Translations under genes and position numbers: made by a program
Shown here: piece by piece, positions 24,401 to 40,500 of the stretch
Numbering within the stretch: the first letter of the stretch is position 1
How the letters are laid out: each line of letters opens with the position of its first letter
NCBI GenBank assembly: GCA_022225965.2
Contig: JAKJXP020000100.1
Coordinates: forward strand, 109,741-173,740
Source: Diatrype stigma
Taxonomy: Eukaryota > Ascomycota > Sordariomycetes > Xylariales > Diatrypaceae
Reading direction: 5' to 3'
DNA: 64,000 bases
The notes under the pieces: model-generated
The model's database searches: none
Seen by the model: the letters and a program-made list of their open reading frames with translations, nothing else
What the model was told of the DNA's origin: nothing

Positions 24401-27400
24401 CCCGTTGGTCTGGATGCCCTCACGGGCTAAATGAGTCGCTAGGCTACTACGTCGGCTAGCCTACCATGAAACAACAGGCGCACAACATCTAACTACATAG
24501 GTATCTCATCCGCGTTGTTCCGAGAGCGCGAGCTGCCGCATCGAACCGAAGTCTCGGGAGGGATCTCCACATCGCTAAGGAAGGAAGCTAAAAGCTTCGA
24601 ATATAGTAGAATGGTAGCGTATAACAAGTTTGGTCCCCTAATTATGCGGTACTTATCTCGTCATGCCGATTCGCTGGGGACATTTTTTAAGCTAATCGAT
24701 TGACGTACTACGTACGAGCGGGTTGAGTCTGTACATTTCGGCCGATTAACACCAGACCCCTATTCTGTGAGCGGAGAAACCAGAGTAGCATCGCCTTGCT
24801 GATACTTGGCGAAGAGGGCTTGCATTACATTGATCAGAAGGGTCCGACTGCCGCTCTAGGAGGGGGAAGGCGGATGTGATGGTTCTTTTGGCCTTCCCAG
24901 AGGATCACCGTTGTGGCTGGGTAAGCGCGCAGTAAAGAAGCTGCCCAGGCGGTATACCTACATAGTATGTGTGAATGAAGGATGACTCAGCCATCAGCTC
25001 ACCACATGCAGGCTGATCTGTACGTAGGGTGTCACTGGAAGGATCGGGGAAAGCTGTCGAACACGCTTGAGGTTCCCAAGACAAAAGAGGCACGGTATGT
25101 GGATACGCAGGTAACTTGGACGAGAGCTAACTACCATCAACAGGCTTGTATAGCTGCCTTTCTTTCAAAGACACTCGGAGCTAACACTCATGCTGTGTTT
25201 GTGTTGTGTCTGAGGCTGGGGATACAGGAGTTCTGTTTCAGTCTTCGGGTTACGTTGCTGTGCTGGCAACCCTTCCACGGCAGTATGTACCGCTAGCCCA
25301 TCCCATCGTGATACACTCGCTGGTCGCGGGTGGCGCCACAACGGCTTCATACACGCGGCGTGGCGCATGTGTTACATAGACCGCCCGAGCTCACCGGCAA
25401 GCTGCTTCTTACATGCACTGGGGGCCTCACACGGACTGCCGGTTTTTCATTGCCTGATTACCGCCGTCCTTGCTCCGGCTTGATGTAGGCATGCGACTGT
25501 AACTAGGTGTCGTATGTTAACATCTGCTCTACAGTGCGCCCTGCAGTCTGCAGGAGGGGGCCAACGACGGCTGACTGCCTGGTTTGGCAAGTTGAGCTTG
25601 AGTTTGAGGTGAGTTGCGTTGCTAACCTGCCGGGTAGGGCGCTGCTTGCGACCTCGTACAGCAGCCAGGATAATAAAGGGGGCGCCAACAACGTAACCTC
25701 ACTCGCTGTAGGTAATTCCCCTACTGACCGGGCTTTACGCATGCGCCTCACCTGGGCCGTAACTAGATCTGGGCCGTAGAAGTTGCTCGTGGAAAATGAC
25801 CGACTGCTAGTTAGTAACTTATCAAGGCACACAAAAGCGTAGGTGCCTATTGGAGGGTCCTGTAATTACTTCGTAACTCGTAACTCCCTAAACCCCCACG
25901 AGCTCAAGAGCTATAGGTTATAGGTTAGATAGAGACTGGACTGGCTGAGACGATCCAGAAGATCGCTCAAGCCAGACAAATGATGTAGAAAGACTAAGCC
26001 GGGTTCTTAACTCCTTATCTCTCACGGTATCGGGTCTGCTTACCTACAAGTATTAGATTCCCTTACTCACTAACGGACTATGCCCCCTTGGCTATAGCGT
26101 GCGGAGTGCCCTCTGGGGGGGTCAGCCCACAAGGGCCCACTGAACCTTATCGGCTGGGTCCTAGAGACCCCTAGCGCGATGATGGTCATTCCGGGCACTG
26201 CTTCTACCCCTGCACACCAACTTCCTATTTCGAGAGCGAGATGTAGTTACATATAGGTAGGTACCTAGGTAGTTATCTTCTCTTCAACCAACACGAGTGA
26301 TGCGCCGACCAACCTGGAATGCGACCAGAGCTCGGTGAATTACCGTAGAAGGCATCTAGAACCCTGCCTTTTTTTTTTTTTTTTTTTTAACATGGACGTA
26401 TTGTGTCTTGTATTGTACAAGTTCGGAGCAGCAGCTGGAGAGTAGGCAGTATGTATGCAGGACATGCATCACTGTTACCTCTTATATACATACCTATGTA
26501 GTAGTCACAGCATTTTCGTTGTCTCAAATCGATCGACTCCCCAGCGATGGAACCAGTCCCTCTCCCCTGACTAGGTACTATAGTATAGGTACAATACCTA
26601 ATGCATCGGAACTACACCATGCCCCTTATAGCCATCCGAGCCCCGCATGAGCTGAGAGCTTACATACATAGTTACCTCGTCCCCTAGTACGGATGGGTGG
26701 GTGGTGCAGGCACAAGCGCCTGAGCGCCTGGGCATCTCAGATTTACCGGATGTTCGGGCTGTCAGTGGCAGACGACCTTGCTTCCAAGTCCCAGTGCGTC
26801 CCACAGTCTGGAATTGCAACTTGCAAGTGGTAGGTACATAGCTTCTGGCCAGTAGTCCACACAATCAATGCCTGTGCATGCGCATGCAACAAAGGCTGGG
26901 GTTCAGATCGACCCCCTTCCTTCGGTGGGGACGAGGCACGATGATGGCTCTCGGGTGGCTGGACGGGGGGTTGTTGTTGTTTATCGGCACTGGTTGGCTA
27001 TGGTGTACTATGTCTGTATGTACGGTTGTGAGTGTGAGAGTTACATTCTAGGCTGCTGGGATCAGGAAACGCTCAGCTTGCAAACTCGGGTGTAGCTCCG
27101 TCATCAAAGGAGGTGCGTACAACATGCGGTTCTATGATGATGCTAAGCCTTAGATACCGTAATGGGTAGAGAGAGGGTCGCACGACAAGATAATAAGCGT
27201 GACTCCGGCTATAGATTCAAACTAGCTGGCCTAGCTAAAAGATGCCCTTTTCTCTTATAAGCCAGCCATGCAAGTCATATGTACGTGCTTTCCTCTCTCC
27301 ATCTTTTCTTGTTCGCCGCCCACTTCGTTATTCTGTCATTTTCGTCCTACTTATTTATGTCCATGTAATCTCACTCAACTAGAGCCTTGCTCAAACACAG

Positions 27401-30400
27401 TCGCTTGCCATCTCAGTTTGCTTCTCATCCTATACTGTACAGAGAGGGTTGGTCGCCCGCCAAGGCTTTCCCCAGCTTACGAATAAACAATACGGCTGGT
27501 TGTCTTGAGTATTGCTTTTGCTGTGCCTCACCCCCTCAGCCATCGCGATACCTCGATACCTGGCGCGACAAATCTTGCGATTTCTCACCTTCGGAACACC
27601 ACTCGATCGACTTTACTTACCCGTTGCATACGCCACTTCTCTCGAACTGACCCAACCCTTCATGCTCGCGTAGCCGGTCAATACGCACCGTTGATGCCAG
27701 TGGTTTACTCCCGAGATATCGTTGCGACGTCGCTCTTCTTAACTCGAGTAATTGTTGGCCGGCTCGAAAACGTCTACAAGCCAACAAGCCAAGATGGTGG
27801 TCATCGGAGATACAGATCTCGATGAGAATTATATTGTCAAGGTGCCTTATAATGGCACGGGAGACACGGGAGGGGACCCTATGGTTGACAATTTGAACAT
27901 TTGGTACGAGGTATGCGCGCAATCATCATCAAATCTGGCATAGTTGTCTTGGGCGCGTGGAACTAGAGCTGATAACGCGATATAGAGTGGTGACATTGGT
28001 TGGATGATCACAGCCACGGCTCTCGTACTCCTCATGATACCTGGCGTTGGGTGAGCATTGGTCCCTGCACTGAACTTAGCATCCACGAGAGAGAAAAAAA
28101 TGCTGATAACTACCTCTTCAAGGTTTTTCTACTCCGGTCTCGCGCGGAGGAAATCGGCGCTGTCTTTAATATGGCTCTCCATCATGGCCACCGCCGTCAC
28201 CTGCTTCCAATGGTTCTTCTGGGGCTACTCGCTGACGTTCTCCCACACCGCCGGCCCCTACATTGGAGACCTGGCCAACTTCGGGTTCAAAGGCGTACTG
28301 GGCCGCCCATCGGTGGCATCCGAGCGCATTCCCGACCTGATGTTCGCCGTCTACCAGGGCATGTTCTCTGCCATCACCGTCGCGCTCGCGACCGGCGCCG
28401 TGGCCGAGAGGGGGCGCATGCTCCCTTGCGTCGTCTTCATGTTCATATGGGCGACGATCATATACGACCCCATTGCCTGCTGGACGTGGAATCCTTCGGG
28501 ATGGTCGAACAAGATGGGCGGACTTGATTTTGCTGGTGGCACCCCGGTACATATCGCCTCCGGCACCGCTGCGCTTGCATGTGAGTCTTTTCCCTCGTGG
28601 CTGTGCTTAACACCTGCCTATTTGTTCACCTAGAGGGTGGTGTCTATATTGTATGCGCTGGTTCTGACTGATATAGACTCTATGATGCTTGGAAAACGGC
28701 GCGGACATGGCACCCATGAACTGAATTATAGGCCTCACAACGTCACTCATATCGTCATCGGAACGATTTTTCTCTGGGTCGGCTGGTTTGGCTTCAATGC
28801 TGGTAGCGCGCTCTCAGCGAACCTCAGAGCTGTCATGGCGGCGGTTGTGACAAACCTTGCGGCTTGCGTCGGAGGTATCACTTGGTGTGTCCTCGACTAT
28901 AGGTTGGAACGCAAATGGTCTACCGTGGGGTTCTGCTCCGGCGTTGTGGCCGGTCTTGTATCTATCACCCCGGGTTCAGGTGAGTTCAGTTACATGCCCC
29001 CCCTTTTTCCCCGTGTCCCTCTGACTTTATCAACAGGGTACGTTCCTGCCTGGGCCGCTATTCCCTATGGCATTCTAGGGGCGGCATTCGCCAATTACGC
29101 CACGAAGCTCAAATTCGTCCTCCGAATCGACGACGCCCTAGACATCTTCGCAGTCCACGGCGTCGGCGGTTTCGTCGGCAATCTCTGCACCGGCTTCTTC
29201 GCCGCCGATTGGATTGCCCACCTCGACAACACGCAGGTCATCAACGGAGGCTGGCTGAACCACAACTGGATCCAGCTGGCCTACCAGCTGGCGGACTCGG
29301 TCTGCGGAGGCACCTACTCCTTCGTGGGGACGTGCCTGATCCTCTTCACCCTCAACATGATCCCCGGCCTGAAGATCCGGGCCTCGGAGGACGCGGAGAT
29401 CCTCGGCATCGATGACGCGGAGATCGGCGAGTTCGCGTACGACTACGTCGAGCTGACGCGGGAGGTGCTGAACGACATCGAGCCCGACATCGGCAGCAGC
29501 CGGTACTCGGGCGGCGACGCCAGCACGCGCCCCTTCGACCCGCGGGAGAAGAACAGCATCCCCCTGATGGACAGGGGGCATCCGTATATGGGTCAGCCTT
29601 CGGGGTCTCGCCCGTAATAGTCAAGGAGGTGCGATGGGGATGGTACGAACCTTCGGTCCCTTGGCGACGATAACAGATACCCTACGACTGTCATGATCAT
29701 GATGTTTACAAACCGCGGAGATGATAGTAGAGCTTAGCTTGGAAGGAGGATGTATTGAAGATGGATGAATAAGATGGATTGGGAGGGTTTTCTCTCTTCT
29801 GTTGTCCGTTTGTTGACTCGAAGGTTCCTAAGTTGGGTTCAAGGGATGATCAAAATAACCTGGACATTCTTGAGTACCAGCCAGCCCTGCCACATTACAT
29901 ATACCCCTGTCAGCCCTATATCCTGTATTACAAGGTACGTGCAAATATCGTTCAATGCTCGAAAAGTCAGTGTTACCTAAGAAGAACCCAGTCTCAATGC
30001 TTATTAGAGCGTGTAGAGCCAGGGTTAGTAGATTTCGTAACGTAATCATTATGAGTTATACATTTTAGGAAAGTATCCTACTTGAATCTTACGGTATGAT
30101 TGGCTGGTTCTATGAACATCCGGATCCATCACTGTGCCTACCCAGGCCAATTGTACCCAGGCATCCAGGCATTGTGGGGTTTGCCGTTAAGCGTTAGCGC
30201 CATGTGCGGCATAAAGGTGGGGGCGACAACTCCTGTGATGCCTTCCAGGTTGTCTCTAGGGCCCTAGGGTCGTGGTTGCCTACCAACTACAAGTACCTCA
30301 CATGCCTGACCTGAAATTGCTTCTCATTGTTCTCGTATAACCAGTCAGAATGCATCATGCATTATATACAACTGCCACCGTTTTACAACCGTTTCCTTGA

Positions 30401-33400
30401 ACTTCCAGCTTCTAGAAATGGAACCCTCACTAGCAGACAAGGTCGCGTTCTTCCAACGCCTAGACGCCATGCAAAGCGAAAGTGATGGAGACTGTGCATA
30501 TGACGCCGAAGAGCAAACCCATAGGGAAACATGCCGAAAGTTTCTTGATGAGGCCTCTACAGCAACTAGACCTCCATCAACTAGACCGGAATCCCGAGCC
30601 GTTTCTGTTATCGAAGGATCAAGGCAAACACGTACCGCCTCTCAAGGGTCATCTGAACCCCAAGGTGTTGATGCGGATAGTGATGTGGAAATTATCAAAG
30701 TCACACCCCGCAATATAGCTATCCCACGAGAAGGAAGGCCTAAAGCAGGCGAAACCCACGGTACGGATGTCGATATGGTTCCAGATTCCGCACGACCAAA
30801 TGAGAAGAAACCACTGCCTGCTTCTCTGCACCAGTTGTTGCGGAAAGGCATCATGTGTCAAGCACCAACGCACTCAGACAAATCGCCTTCCCGATCTACA
30901 GTAAAGCGCAAAAAGGAAGCAAAGTTGAAACTAGTCCCTGAGAACCAGCGGATCTTCAAGGGGTTACGGTTTTACTATATTCCCAACGATGATGCCAATG
31001 GGGTGCGCAGGCACCAAATCAATAAAGCAAAGGAACATGGTGCTACGTGGGTGAGAACACTAGCAGAGGCTAGTCACATCATTGTTGACCAGGACCTCAC
31101 CTACAAAGATATCAAACCAGACATAACTTCAGACCCGAGTGCATTGACGAAGATAATCGTCAATGCAAGTTATCCCACTGATTGCGTAGCATACCGAATG
31201 CTCCTAGAGCCCGATCAAGGAAAGTACATTCGAAATCTCAGCACATCAGAGGAAACGGCCGTGATGAAACCACCAAATCAAGAGATGACATCCCGCCAAA
31301 ATCCGAGAGCCTCTCCAAACCCGAAACCGCGTAGGTCTCTGAGAAGGGGTCAGGAATCATCCTCCAGCAGTCGACAAGACAGCGGACAACAACACGAGGA
31401 GCCCCAAGAAATCAACACAGAGTCAAATATACCGACCCCGAAGGTTCCAACATCTTTGGCTGATGATGAGCTGTCACAGTGTATTGGCCTTGTAAAAAAC
31501 GACTCTATACGCCAACAAGTGCCCCTAGAGGAAGAAGATGAGGATTCGCGTAATGGGTATCTCAAAGATGATATAGTTGATTCACAATATGAGAGCTCAG
31601 ACGACGAGCGAGTGAAGAAGAAGCAGAAAAGGCATGAAACAGTGGGCCAGCAAAAGACTAGCTGGCAGGACAATTTCGCCTGCATGAAAGGTGGTACTGA
31701 AGGGGGCGATGCCAGCAACCCAAATGCTCGGACGATCGAATTGCTTCAGGCGATGGCAGACCAATATGAGAAGCGAGATCATTTTCGCTGTCTAAGCTAT
31801 CGGAAAGCCATTACAACTCTCGGTCAACAAGATCACAAGATCACGACTGCGAAGGAAGCGATCAAACTGCCAAATATTGGGGAATCGCTGGCAGATAAGA
31901 TTGAAGAAATAGTTGCCGATGATCGACTAAGAAAGCTTGAAGATGCGAAGCAACAACCAGAAGATATCATAACTAACATATTTTTGAAGATCTATGGTGT
32001 CGGCATAAGTCAGGCGAGAAAATGGGTTTCTCAAGGCTATCGTACGCTCGAGGACCTCAAAGAGAAAGCACAGCTCACGCCTTCTCAAGTCATCGGTATC
32101 GAGCATTATGACGACTTGAACAAGCGGATTCCTCGCTGGGAAGTCGAGGCTCTAGCTGAAGTCGTAAAGAAGGCAACGGCAGCTCTGGATGCATCAATTG
32201 AACTCATCATTGGTGGGAGCTACCGGCGAGGCGCTGAAAGCTCTGGCGACATTGATATCATAATTACAAAGAAGAAAACGAAGACAACACCAGAACTGCT
32301 TCCATTCCTAGAGAAGCTGGTCAGGCGTCTTACTGACCAAGGCTTTCTCACCGCGTCGCTCGCTTCATTCTCCGGGAAGGCTGGCAAAGGCCATGGTAGC
32401 AAATGGCACGGTTGTTGCGTCCTGCCTGAGGCCGTCTTCCCGAAAGACAAAGGCCAGTACCAGCCTATATGGCGGCGAATCGATCTACTGCTCGTCCCGG
32501 AAAGCGAGGCCGGCGCCGCGCTGATATACTTTACTGGTAACGATATCTTCAACAGAAGTATAAGGCTCCTCGCCTCTAAGAAAGGCATGCGACTGAATCA
32601 GCGTGGTCTTTACAAAGACGTACTCAGAGGCCCCGGTAGGGTGAAGTACACTGATGGAGCACTTGTAGAGGCAAGAGACGAGAAGAAGATATTCGAGCTG
32701 CTTGGTGTGAAGTGGCGCGAACCTCACGAACGTTGGTGTTAGCCTAGGGACTAGATCTGGTGCTACCACCGATATTCTCCGAACTAGATGCGGCTTGTGT
32801 GTCTGGAGGAGCCAATGGCGAAAGACGTATTACTAGAAATCACTCGTGGTACCTGGGCCATCCGTTCGCACGAGCACCCAAAGGCATTGAACGGGGGAAG
32901 ATCTTCTGCCCAATCTACCATGAAGGATTAAAAGGGCCCCACCGACTCGGATGTAGAGCCGGCAATGACCCGGGACGCCGTCCAAGCTGCACGGCGGGGC
33001 AGCGGGGGTGAAATAAGTTGCGTGACGGCCGGTTCTCCGACCAATCCGAGTAGAGGCATCACACACGTTGCTGCTCTCCGTCAGCATTCCCGACGAAGTT
33101 CTCGTGGGGGACACCCACAACATGCGCCAGCCAGCGATCGAGAATGGCGGAAGTGGCTTGCACGATGTAACACCGCACCCGATGATGCGTTCTCTAGTTG
33201 TTCAGCTTACATCGTTCCCCCCTCTCCCGCCTCCTATTATTTTTCGCGCCGGCACGTGTTTCCTCCGTCAACGAGCTGCGCGATGTCTCACACGCATGGG
33301 CATACGCATATGGCGCAACTACGAAGACGTACGTAGCGCGATAAGGAATGATGGGCGAATGGATGTTAAATGTTTGGGGGTGCCTGGGAGCACTTCGCAT

Positions 33401-36400
33401 CGGGTGGGAGGGATAAGCCTGTATACGTGCGTGCATACACGCAGGCGCACTACATACAACGAAGACAAGGTTTATGAGCAGGTAGATAAAAAGCATGTTT
33501 ATGCTACCCCCCGAGACTTCGGATCTATGGCCTACCTAATGTCTATACGTGAAAAAGTGTCGTGTGGTCGCTTGCCTTGACATCCTGTTGCCCTCCTTTC
33601 CCCCCTTCGTCCCTCTCTCTGTGTATATACATTCGCACGTTGTCTGTCCTACCCACCCTCCCTCCCAGCACCCTTATATTACACGATGCGCAGCGCGGTC
33701 GCCGCAACCGTCTTCCTAGCGGCAGCGGCAGCGGCAGCGGCAGCGGCTGGCAGCTTCCGCGGGAACCTGAACTACGCCAGCCCGTCGCGGCGAGACGCGC
33801 ACGCGAACCTGGGCGTCGACGTGCCGCGGGTCACCGCGCGCCGGTCTTCTTGGAAGCGCTCCGCCGTCGCCGCCTCCCGGAACCTGTCCTTCACGCACGG
33901 CGTGGCCTCGGGCGACCCCTACGTCGACAGCGTGGTCCTGTGGACGCGGGCGGCGCCGTCGGCGGCCTCGGACCGGAGCAACGTCACCGTCGAGGGCACC
34001 GTGCCGCTGTACAGCCACGAGACCGACGCGTACGTCAAGGCGGATCCGGACCCCGTTTGTGTGGGGTGGAGCGTCTTTCAGGAGCCCGGCCCCGGCGGGA
34101 GCGCGGGAGCGCAGGAGGAGGAGGCGGCGGTGGCGAGTGGTGAGGCGTATACGACGAGTGATATCGATTATACTGTTAAGGTTGGTGCACCATCTGATCG
34201 TGTTGGTTGGCTGGTAGAAGGCAAGCGTGGTAGTGGCGGCGGCGGTAAGAGTAGTGGCAGGTTATCTCACTGCTCGCTTGCTGGGAGTGTGAGTAAATAT
34301 GTGAGTACAAAATTGCTGATGAGATGGGCCCGGGCGTCGGTCTGTCAAATGTATGTAGGTCGAAGCAACCGGCCTCAAGCCGTTCACGACGTACAACTAC
34401 CAGTTCACCATCTGCGGAACTAACATCACGAGCCCACTCGGACGCACGAAAACGGCGCCCGCGGCCGATGCCGATGTTTCCAACATCAACTTGGCCGTTT
34501 TTTCTTGCAGCAACTACCGTGGGTTCCCCCCTCCCCACCACCCCTTTTCTTCATCTTACCTCTTTTGTCCCCTGCCCGCATCTCAGAAGGCCAAGTCCGA
34601 GTCAAAAGTACCGAGTGATCAACTGACTGATGGATCCGCGTGGAACCAAAGCGAATGGATATTTCAATGCCTATGGGAACGCAGCGCGCAAGGACGAACA
34701 TGACTACGTCGTAAGTTAGCTTCTGTGGAACCACTATTAGCTTTTTGTCTGTCGCCTGCGAACTTCGCGGCTATTCCCATAGCGCTGACGCCGGGCCTTA
34801 GGTACACCTAGGGGACTACATCTACGAGAGCAAGGCTGGTGGTGTGCGCGCCACTATGCCACGGGCGAAGATCTTCAGCCTGTATGATTATAGGACGAGA
34901 TATGGGCAGGTGCGTATCATCCAATCAACCTCCTAATAAAAGGAACTCATGCTGAGCAGGCATGGTGTGCGCAGTACAGGTCGGATCCCGATCTGCAGTT
35001 GTTGCACCAGAATTCAGCGTGGATCACTACGTGGGATGATCATGGTCGGTCAATCAGAAGAAATCAGGATCTTAAAAATTGTTTCGTGCTGACCATCTCG
35101 ATCCACAGAGGTCTCTGACAACGGCTATCGTGATGGATCCTCCCAGCTCAACAACACCGAGGAGTCCTTCCGTAACGACGGTCCCGGGATTAGCGTAGAC
35201 CAGCGCAAGATGAACGCGGTTAGGGCATATTTCGAGTGGATGCCCCTCCGGCAAGTCGACCTCGACGATAACCTCCGCGTCTGGAGGTCGTTCCAGCTGG
35301 GCAACTTGATGGATCTGATCATCCTCGACACTCGTAACTACGACCGTAGCATCACGAGTCTAGGTAGGAGTTTCCCTCACTCAGAGCGATTCTAGATGTA
35401 CTCTAACTACTAATTGTGGAGGCTGGAACGACGATTACATCGGTCTGATCCGAGACGATGCCGGGAGGACGCTGATGGGCTCGCATCAGGAGAACTGGTT
35501 CTACAACCAGCTGACGAAGTCTTCTCAGCGGGGTGCAACGTGGCGCGTCATTGGCAACCAGATCGTCTTCTCGAGCATCATAGAATCTTACGGGCCTAGT
35601 GGTGACAACTGGAACGTGGGTTACTCCTCATCCTGAAGCTGCCACAAGCGAGCTCGCTCCCGAGCCTCCAAAAGTTGAGGCCTAACTAAGTATGACCTCC
35701 AGGGCTACGTTGCAAACCGCAACAGAACCTTGAAGCACTTATACGACAACGAGATCAGCAACACGATCTTCCTCGCGGGTGATAGCCATCAGAACTGGGT
35801 GCGTGATTTTCATTGTTCCGTCCTTCTTTTGACTGTCTACCTACATCTTTCCACCACGCTGCCAAGACGAAAAGATGCAAACCCTCAAAGAGCAAGAGGA
35901 AAGAAGAACATAGCATGACTCTGAAACTAACACAAATGGGGCACTGCATTGCCCCGGGGCCCTTGCGCGCGTAGGTATCGGACCTGGTCTGGCTCGGCGA
36001 GAAGCCGTACGACGCGGCGACAGGCGCAGGGGCAATAGGGGTGGAGCTGGCGGGGACGGCGGTCAGCTCGAGCGGGACGCAGGGGACGATCGCGTACGCG
36101 CAGGAGCAGGCGCGGGAGCGGGTGGGCAACGCCACGGAGCTCATCTGGAACGACGGCTACTACCGGGGGTACTTCCTGCTGTCGGCCGGGCGGGAGCAGG
36201 CGGCGGCGCGCTTCTACGGCGTGCCGAGCGTGGCGTCGCGCCACGGCTGGGAGCTGCCCGTGGCCAACTTCACCGTGCTCGCCGGCGCCAACCGCATCGA
36301 GCGCCCCGTCGCCGGCGGCACCGTCGAGGCCGGCTGCCTGCGGGGCGGCGTGACCGCGCCCACCAACGTCTCGCGGAACACCGTCACGGGCGAGTGGGAT

Positions 36401-37463
36401 GTTGTTGGCTTCGAGGTCATGTATCTCAACACTTCCGCTGCTGCCTAGGCAATGCGCATGATTGAGAAGGAGGGTTCAGCATCCAGGGGGCGTCTTCATC
36501 GGCAAACGAAAACACGTAGTTGAACACATACATGTAATGGTGTAAGTGCCTAGGTAGTTGAAATCACGAGTCTACCAGGTTATGTACTTCGTACTTTGTA
36601 GAAATTTGGTAGAGATGGTAGAGATGGTACCTAGAGACGGGATCATCCCAGATTCCAGACCACCTGCACTTTCTCTGACAACTGCCAAGAAACTCAAACG
36701 AAAAGCTTTCCACTTTAAGCAGCCAACCAGGTCGATGAGCTGGTACGTGGGATGGTGGGGTTGCTCAATCGATACGTACCCGACCAGTCTAGGCCCCACC
36801 ATGCCGCCTGAAAAATTGCTGCCGTAGAAAGTAGAAAACAATCATTACGCCGGAAGGAGCACTCTCACATTGCATGTATTCAAGCCTGAAGCATCTCTGA
36901 AGGCCGAAGAACTCTTTCCTCCTCCTTCTTCCCTTCCATTCCCCTTCCATTCCCCAGCCCAAGCCCAGCCCAGCCACCCTTCTTTCCCGTTGCCCATCGT
37001 AATCATGGCTATGGCTGTCGACACCAAGGATGTCGAGGCTGCCGAGCAGCAGCTCAAGGGAATGACCCATTCCGAGCAGCATTACTTCAACAGGTACGTT
37101 CTCCCTTGTGTCCCCCCATTGCGTCCATTGCGTCCATCGCGTCTACCAGCGGCGAGGTAGAAGTCGGCAGCAGTAGGTATTTTGAGATCGCATATGCAGC
37201 CACATGCCCATAGTATCTTTTCGCAGCGATCATTTGGCTAACATCTTCTCTCCCAATGCGAACAGTTACAACCACCATGGTATGGATTCCGCCCGAATTC
37301 ACTTTGCTCAAACTATGCAGCGCATATACTAATATGAATGCCCCTCCATTCAGGGATCCATGAGGAGATGTTGGTGTGTACAATGATCTAAACCAATACT
37401 TCCTTTCCTCTTCAAGGGTTTTCATTCTCTTGATTTGATTGGTCGCGTATGACCTGCCACTAA

Positions 37464-37589
<126 letters not shown>

Positions 37590-40500
37590 TGATTACCCCC
37601 TAACCTTCTCTCCCTTTCCCCTATATATATTGCTTTTACCCTAATACAAAGACCCTTCCCATAGGTTCGCCGTGAAAGCTGGCGCAAAGCACGTCGTCGG
37701 TGTCGACATGTCGACCATCATCTTCAAGGCCCGCGAGATCGTCAAGACCAACGGTATGGAGGACAAGATCACCCTCATTCAGGGCAAGATGGAGGAGATC
37801 GAGATGCCATTCCCCAAGGTCGACATCATAATATCGGAGTGGATGGGCTACTTCCTGCTGTACGAGAGCATGCTCGACACCGTGCTCTATGCACGCGACA
37901 GGTACTTGAACAAGGACGGCTTGATCTTCCCCGACAAGGCTACAATCTTCATGTGCGGCATCGAAGATGGCGAATACAAGGATGAGAAGATTGGATGTAA
38001 GAACCCACCTGTCGGCTTTGGAGTTAGTGGCGCACAGGACCTGATGCTAACATGGTACAGTTTGGGATAATGTCTATGGGTTCAACTACTCACCGCTCAA
38101 GGAGACGGCTCTAGCCGAACCTTTGGTGGATACAGTTGAGGTTAAGGCCGCTGTGACAGACCCAACGGCCGTTCTGACTCTCGATCTCTATACCTGCACG
38201 ACCGAGGACCTCGCATTCTCTGTCCCCTTCAAGCTCTCTTGCCGGCGCGATGATTTCGTACATGCCCTCGTGGCATGGTTCGATATCGACTTCACGGCCT
38301 GCCACAAGCCCATCCGCTTTTCTACCGGACCGCACACCAAATACACGCACTGGAAGCAGACGGTATTTTACTTCAGGGAAGTCCTGACAGTCCAGCAAGG
38401 AGAGGAGGTCAGCTGTACGCTCGTGGTCAGACCAAACGAGAAGAACCGACGTGATCTGGACATCAAGATCGACTACCGCTTAGACACACAGGATGCGAAG
38501 CGGTCTGCCGAGGGAACCTGTCTGTACAAGATGTGCTAAAGAGTCACTTACATAAGAAGTGCAGACACCGCCTCTATGCCATCTACGGGACTTAGCCTGT
38601 CGCCCACCGCACATGACAGTTGCAGTCAGACGTGCCAATAGACGGGATGGACAAGATGAACCGGTGAAGGGCCAGCAGTGGTTGCATAAGTGCCTATTAG
38701 CTCACTGGCATGACGGCGTTAAGTGCAAAAACACGGGATTAGCCTTCGGCCGGGTCTTGCGGCAGTATAAAAGGGCACTACTAGTGCATATGAGGGCTTG
38801 CGTTTTGGGGCACGGCTGGTTTGAGGACTGATGAATATCATGACGACCTAAACCTGTATACGTCCCTCCGAGATACCACGGGAGGTTTTTGTCTCCCATC
38901 TAGAGGTCGATGGGCCTGTTAGCACCACTGAAATATTACCGTGTTCGTGACTGGATCACTCAATACAAATTTGCATCCCGTGCATATTATCCCGACCCTG
39001 GATTTTGAGACGCCCTTGATTGACTGATGACATACTGTGTGTGCTATGAATACTTCCGTATATACAGATGTTTACCAATTAGCTCTTGTACGCCGATAAT
39101 GTAAGTAAACTTTTCCACTGCTGCTATTGTGAGGATTCTAGTCAACAAATTTTGCGGTTGCGCCTTTTTTTCACTTACCACTTTTCGGAGATAACATACC
39201 AGAGCCTAGATGATGAGGAGCTTGCGTGTCGGGCCTTGGTATCATCACCAAGGCGTCTGGCTACATGTCAAAGACCGGGTTATCTGTAACCAAATACAAC
39301 CCAGAAATTCAATGATCTCATGTTGCGTAAGCGGGTCATACAGGTTCCCCGTGGGCATCTGTGATTAAGTACGTCGGTGACAAGTAGCGAAAAAAAAGCC
39401 ATCGAATACATCATATGAAGATTAATCGATGTGCTTGTTATACCTTGCATTCTTTTTCGTAGCATCGTACTTTTTGGGGGGGTTCATCTGAGGAAAAGAG
39501 GTTCCCCCCTTTTCTTTTTCTTTCCTTTTTTCGAGGGGGGCTGACTAACTTGACACTTGCCCTCCGTACCTCTAGGTTCCAACCTACCAAATCCTCCTTT
39601 TCCAGGTCCTTGCTAGCAAAAACCCCCGCCCAAGAAGACTTATAACGAGGAAAATGAAGAAACAGTTTACGACTTTTCTTTTTCTTCTTCCCTCTCTTTC
39701 TCTCTCTCTCTCTTTGAGAGACAGTAGAAACATTGACTCTGACAGGTTGTCCTATTTTCTTCTTCTCTTTCCCCCCTTTCTATGATATCTCGTCACTTCG
39801 TAAACCGGGCATGCCACAAACAACAACTTTTTTTTTCTTTCTTCCTTCTTTCCCCTCTTTGCGTTTCTTCATCAAGCACCTCCGTATTTCTTTATGACGA
39901 CAGCCACCTTATTGGCAAGCTCATCCGCTTCTGACCGAGTTGCGGCTTCGGCATATACCTGATAGGTGTTGGTTAGAGAAAGAAGAAGAGGGGCAGGGAG
40001 AAGAGATAGAGGTGGAAGTTGCGGTAGTAAGCTGTGGAGGGAGAAGAGATTGGGACTGAGACAAATGAATCTTCCAAGAAAAAACTTACTCGGCAAGCGT
40101 TCTCGGTGCCGCTAGCACGGGCGAAGGACCGCGCATTGGTATACTTCTTCACGTACTGGTCGATCTCGTCCTGGCAGCCGGCGGGCTCGCTGAGGCGGCG
40201 CTCGGCGTCGGTGGTGTTGAAGAGGTCCTTGTTGCCGACCTCGACGCGGACGAGGCGGTTGGGCAGGTCCTGGTAGGTCATGGCCCAGTCGCGGAGGGAC
40301 CAGCCCTTGTGGGCGAGGACGACCTCGACGAGGAGGGCGTCGGAGATGGCGTCGCCGACCGTCTGGTTGATGAGGTCGGCGAGCGCGGCCAGGGTCTCGA
40401 GGGCGTCCTTCTGGGCGGGCGACTGGGGCGCCGTGCTGCCGAAGGCCTGCACGGCGTCCTGCGAGAACAGCACGGTGCCGTGCCCGTTGGCCTCGAAGTA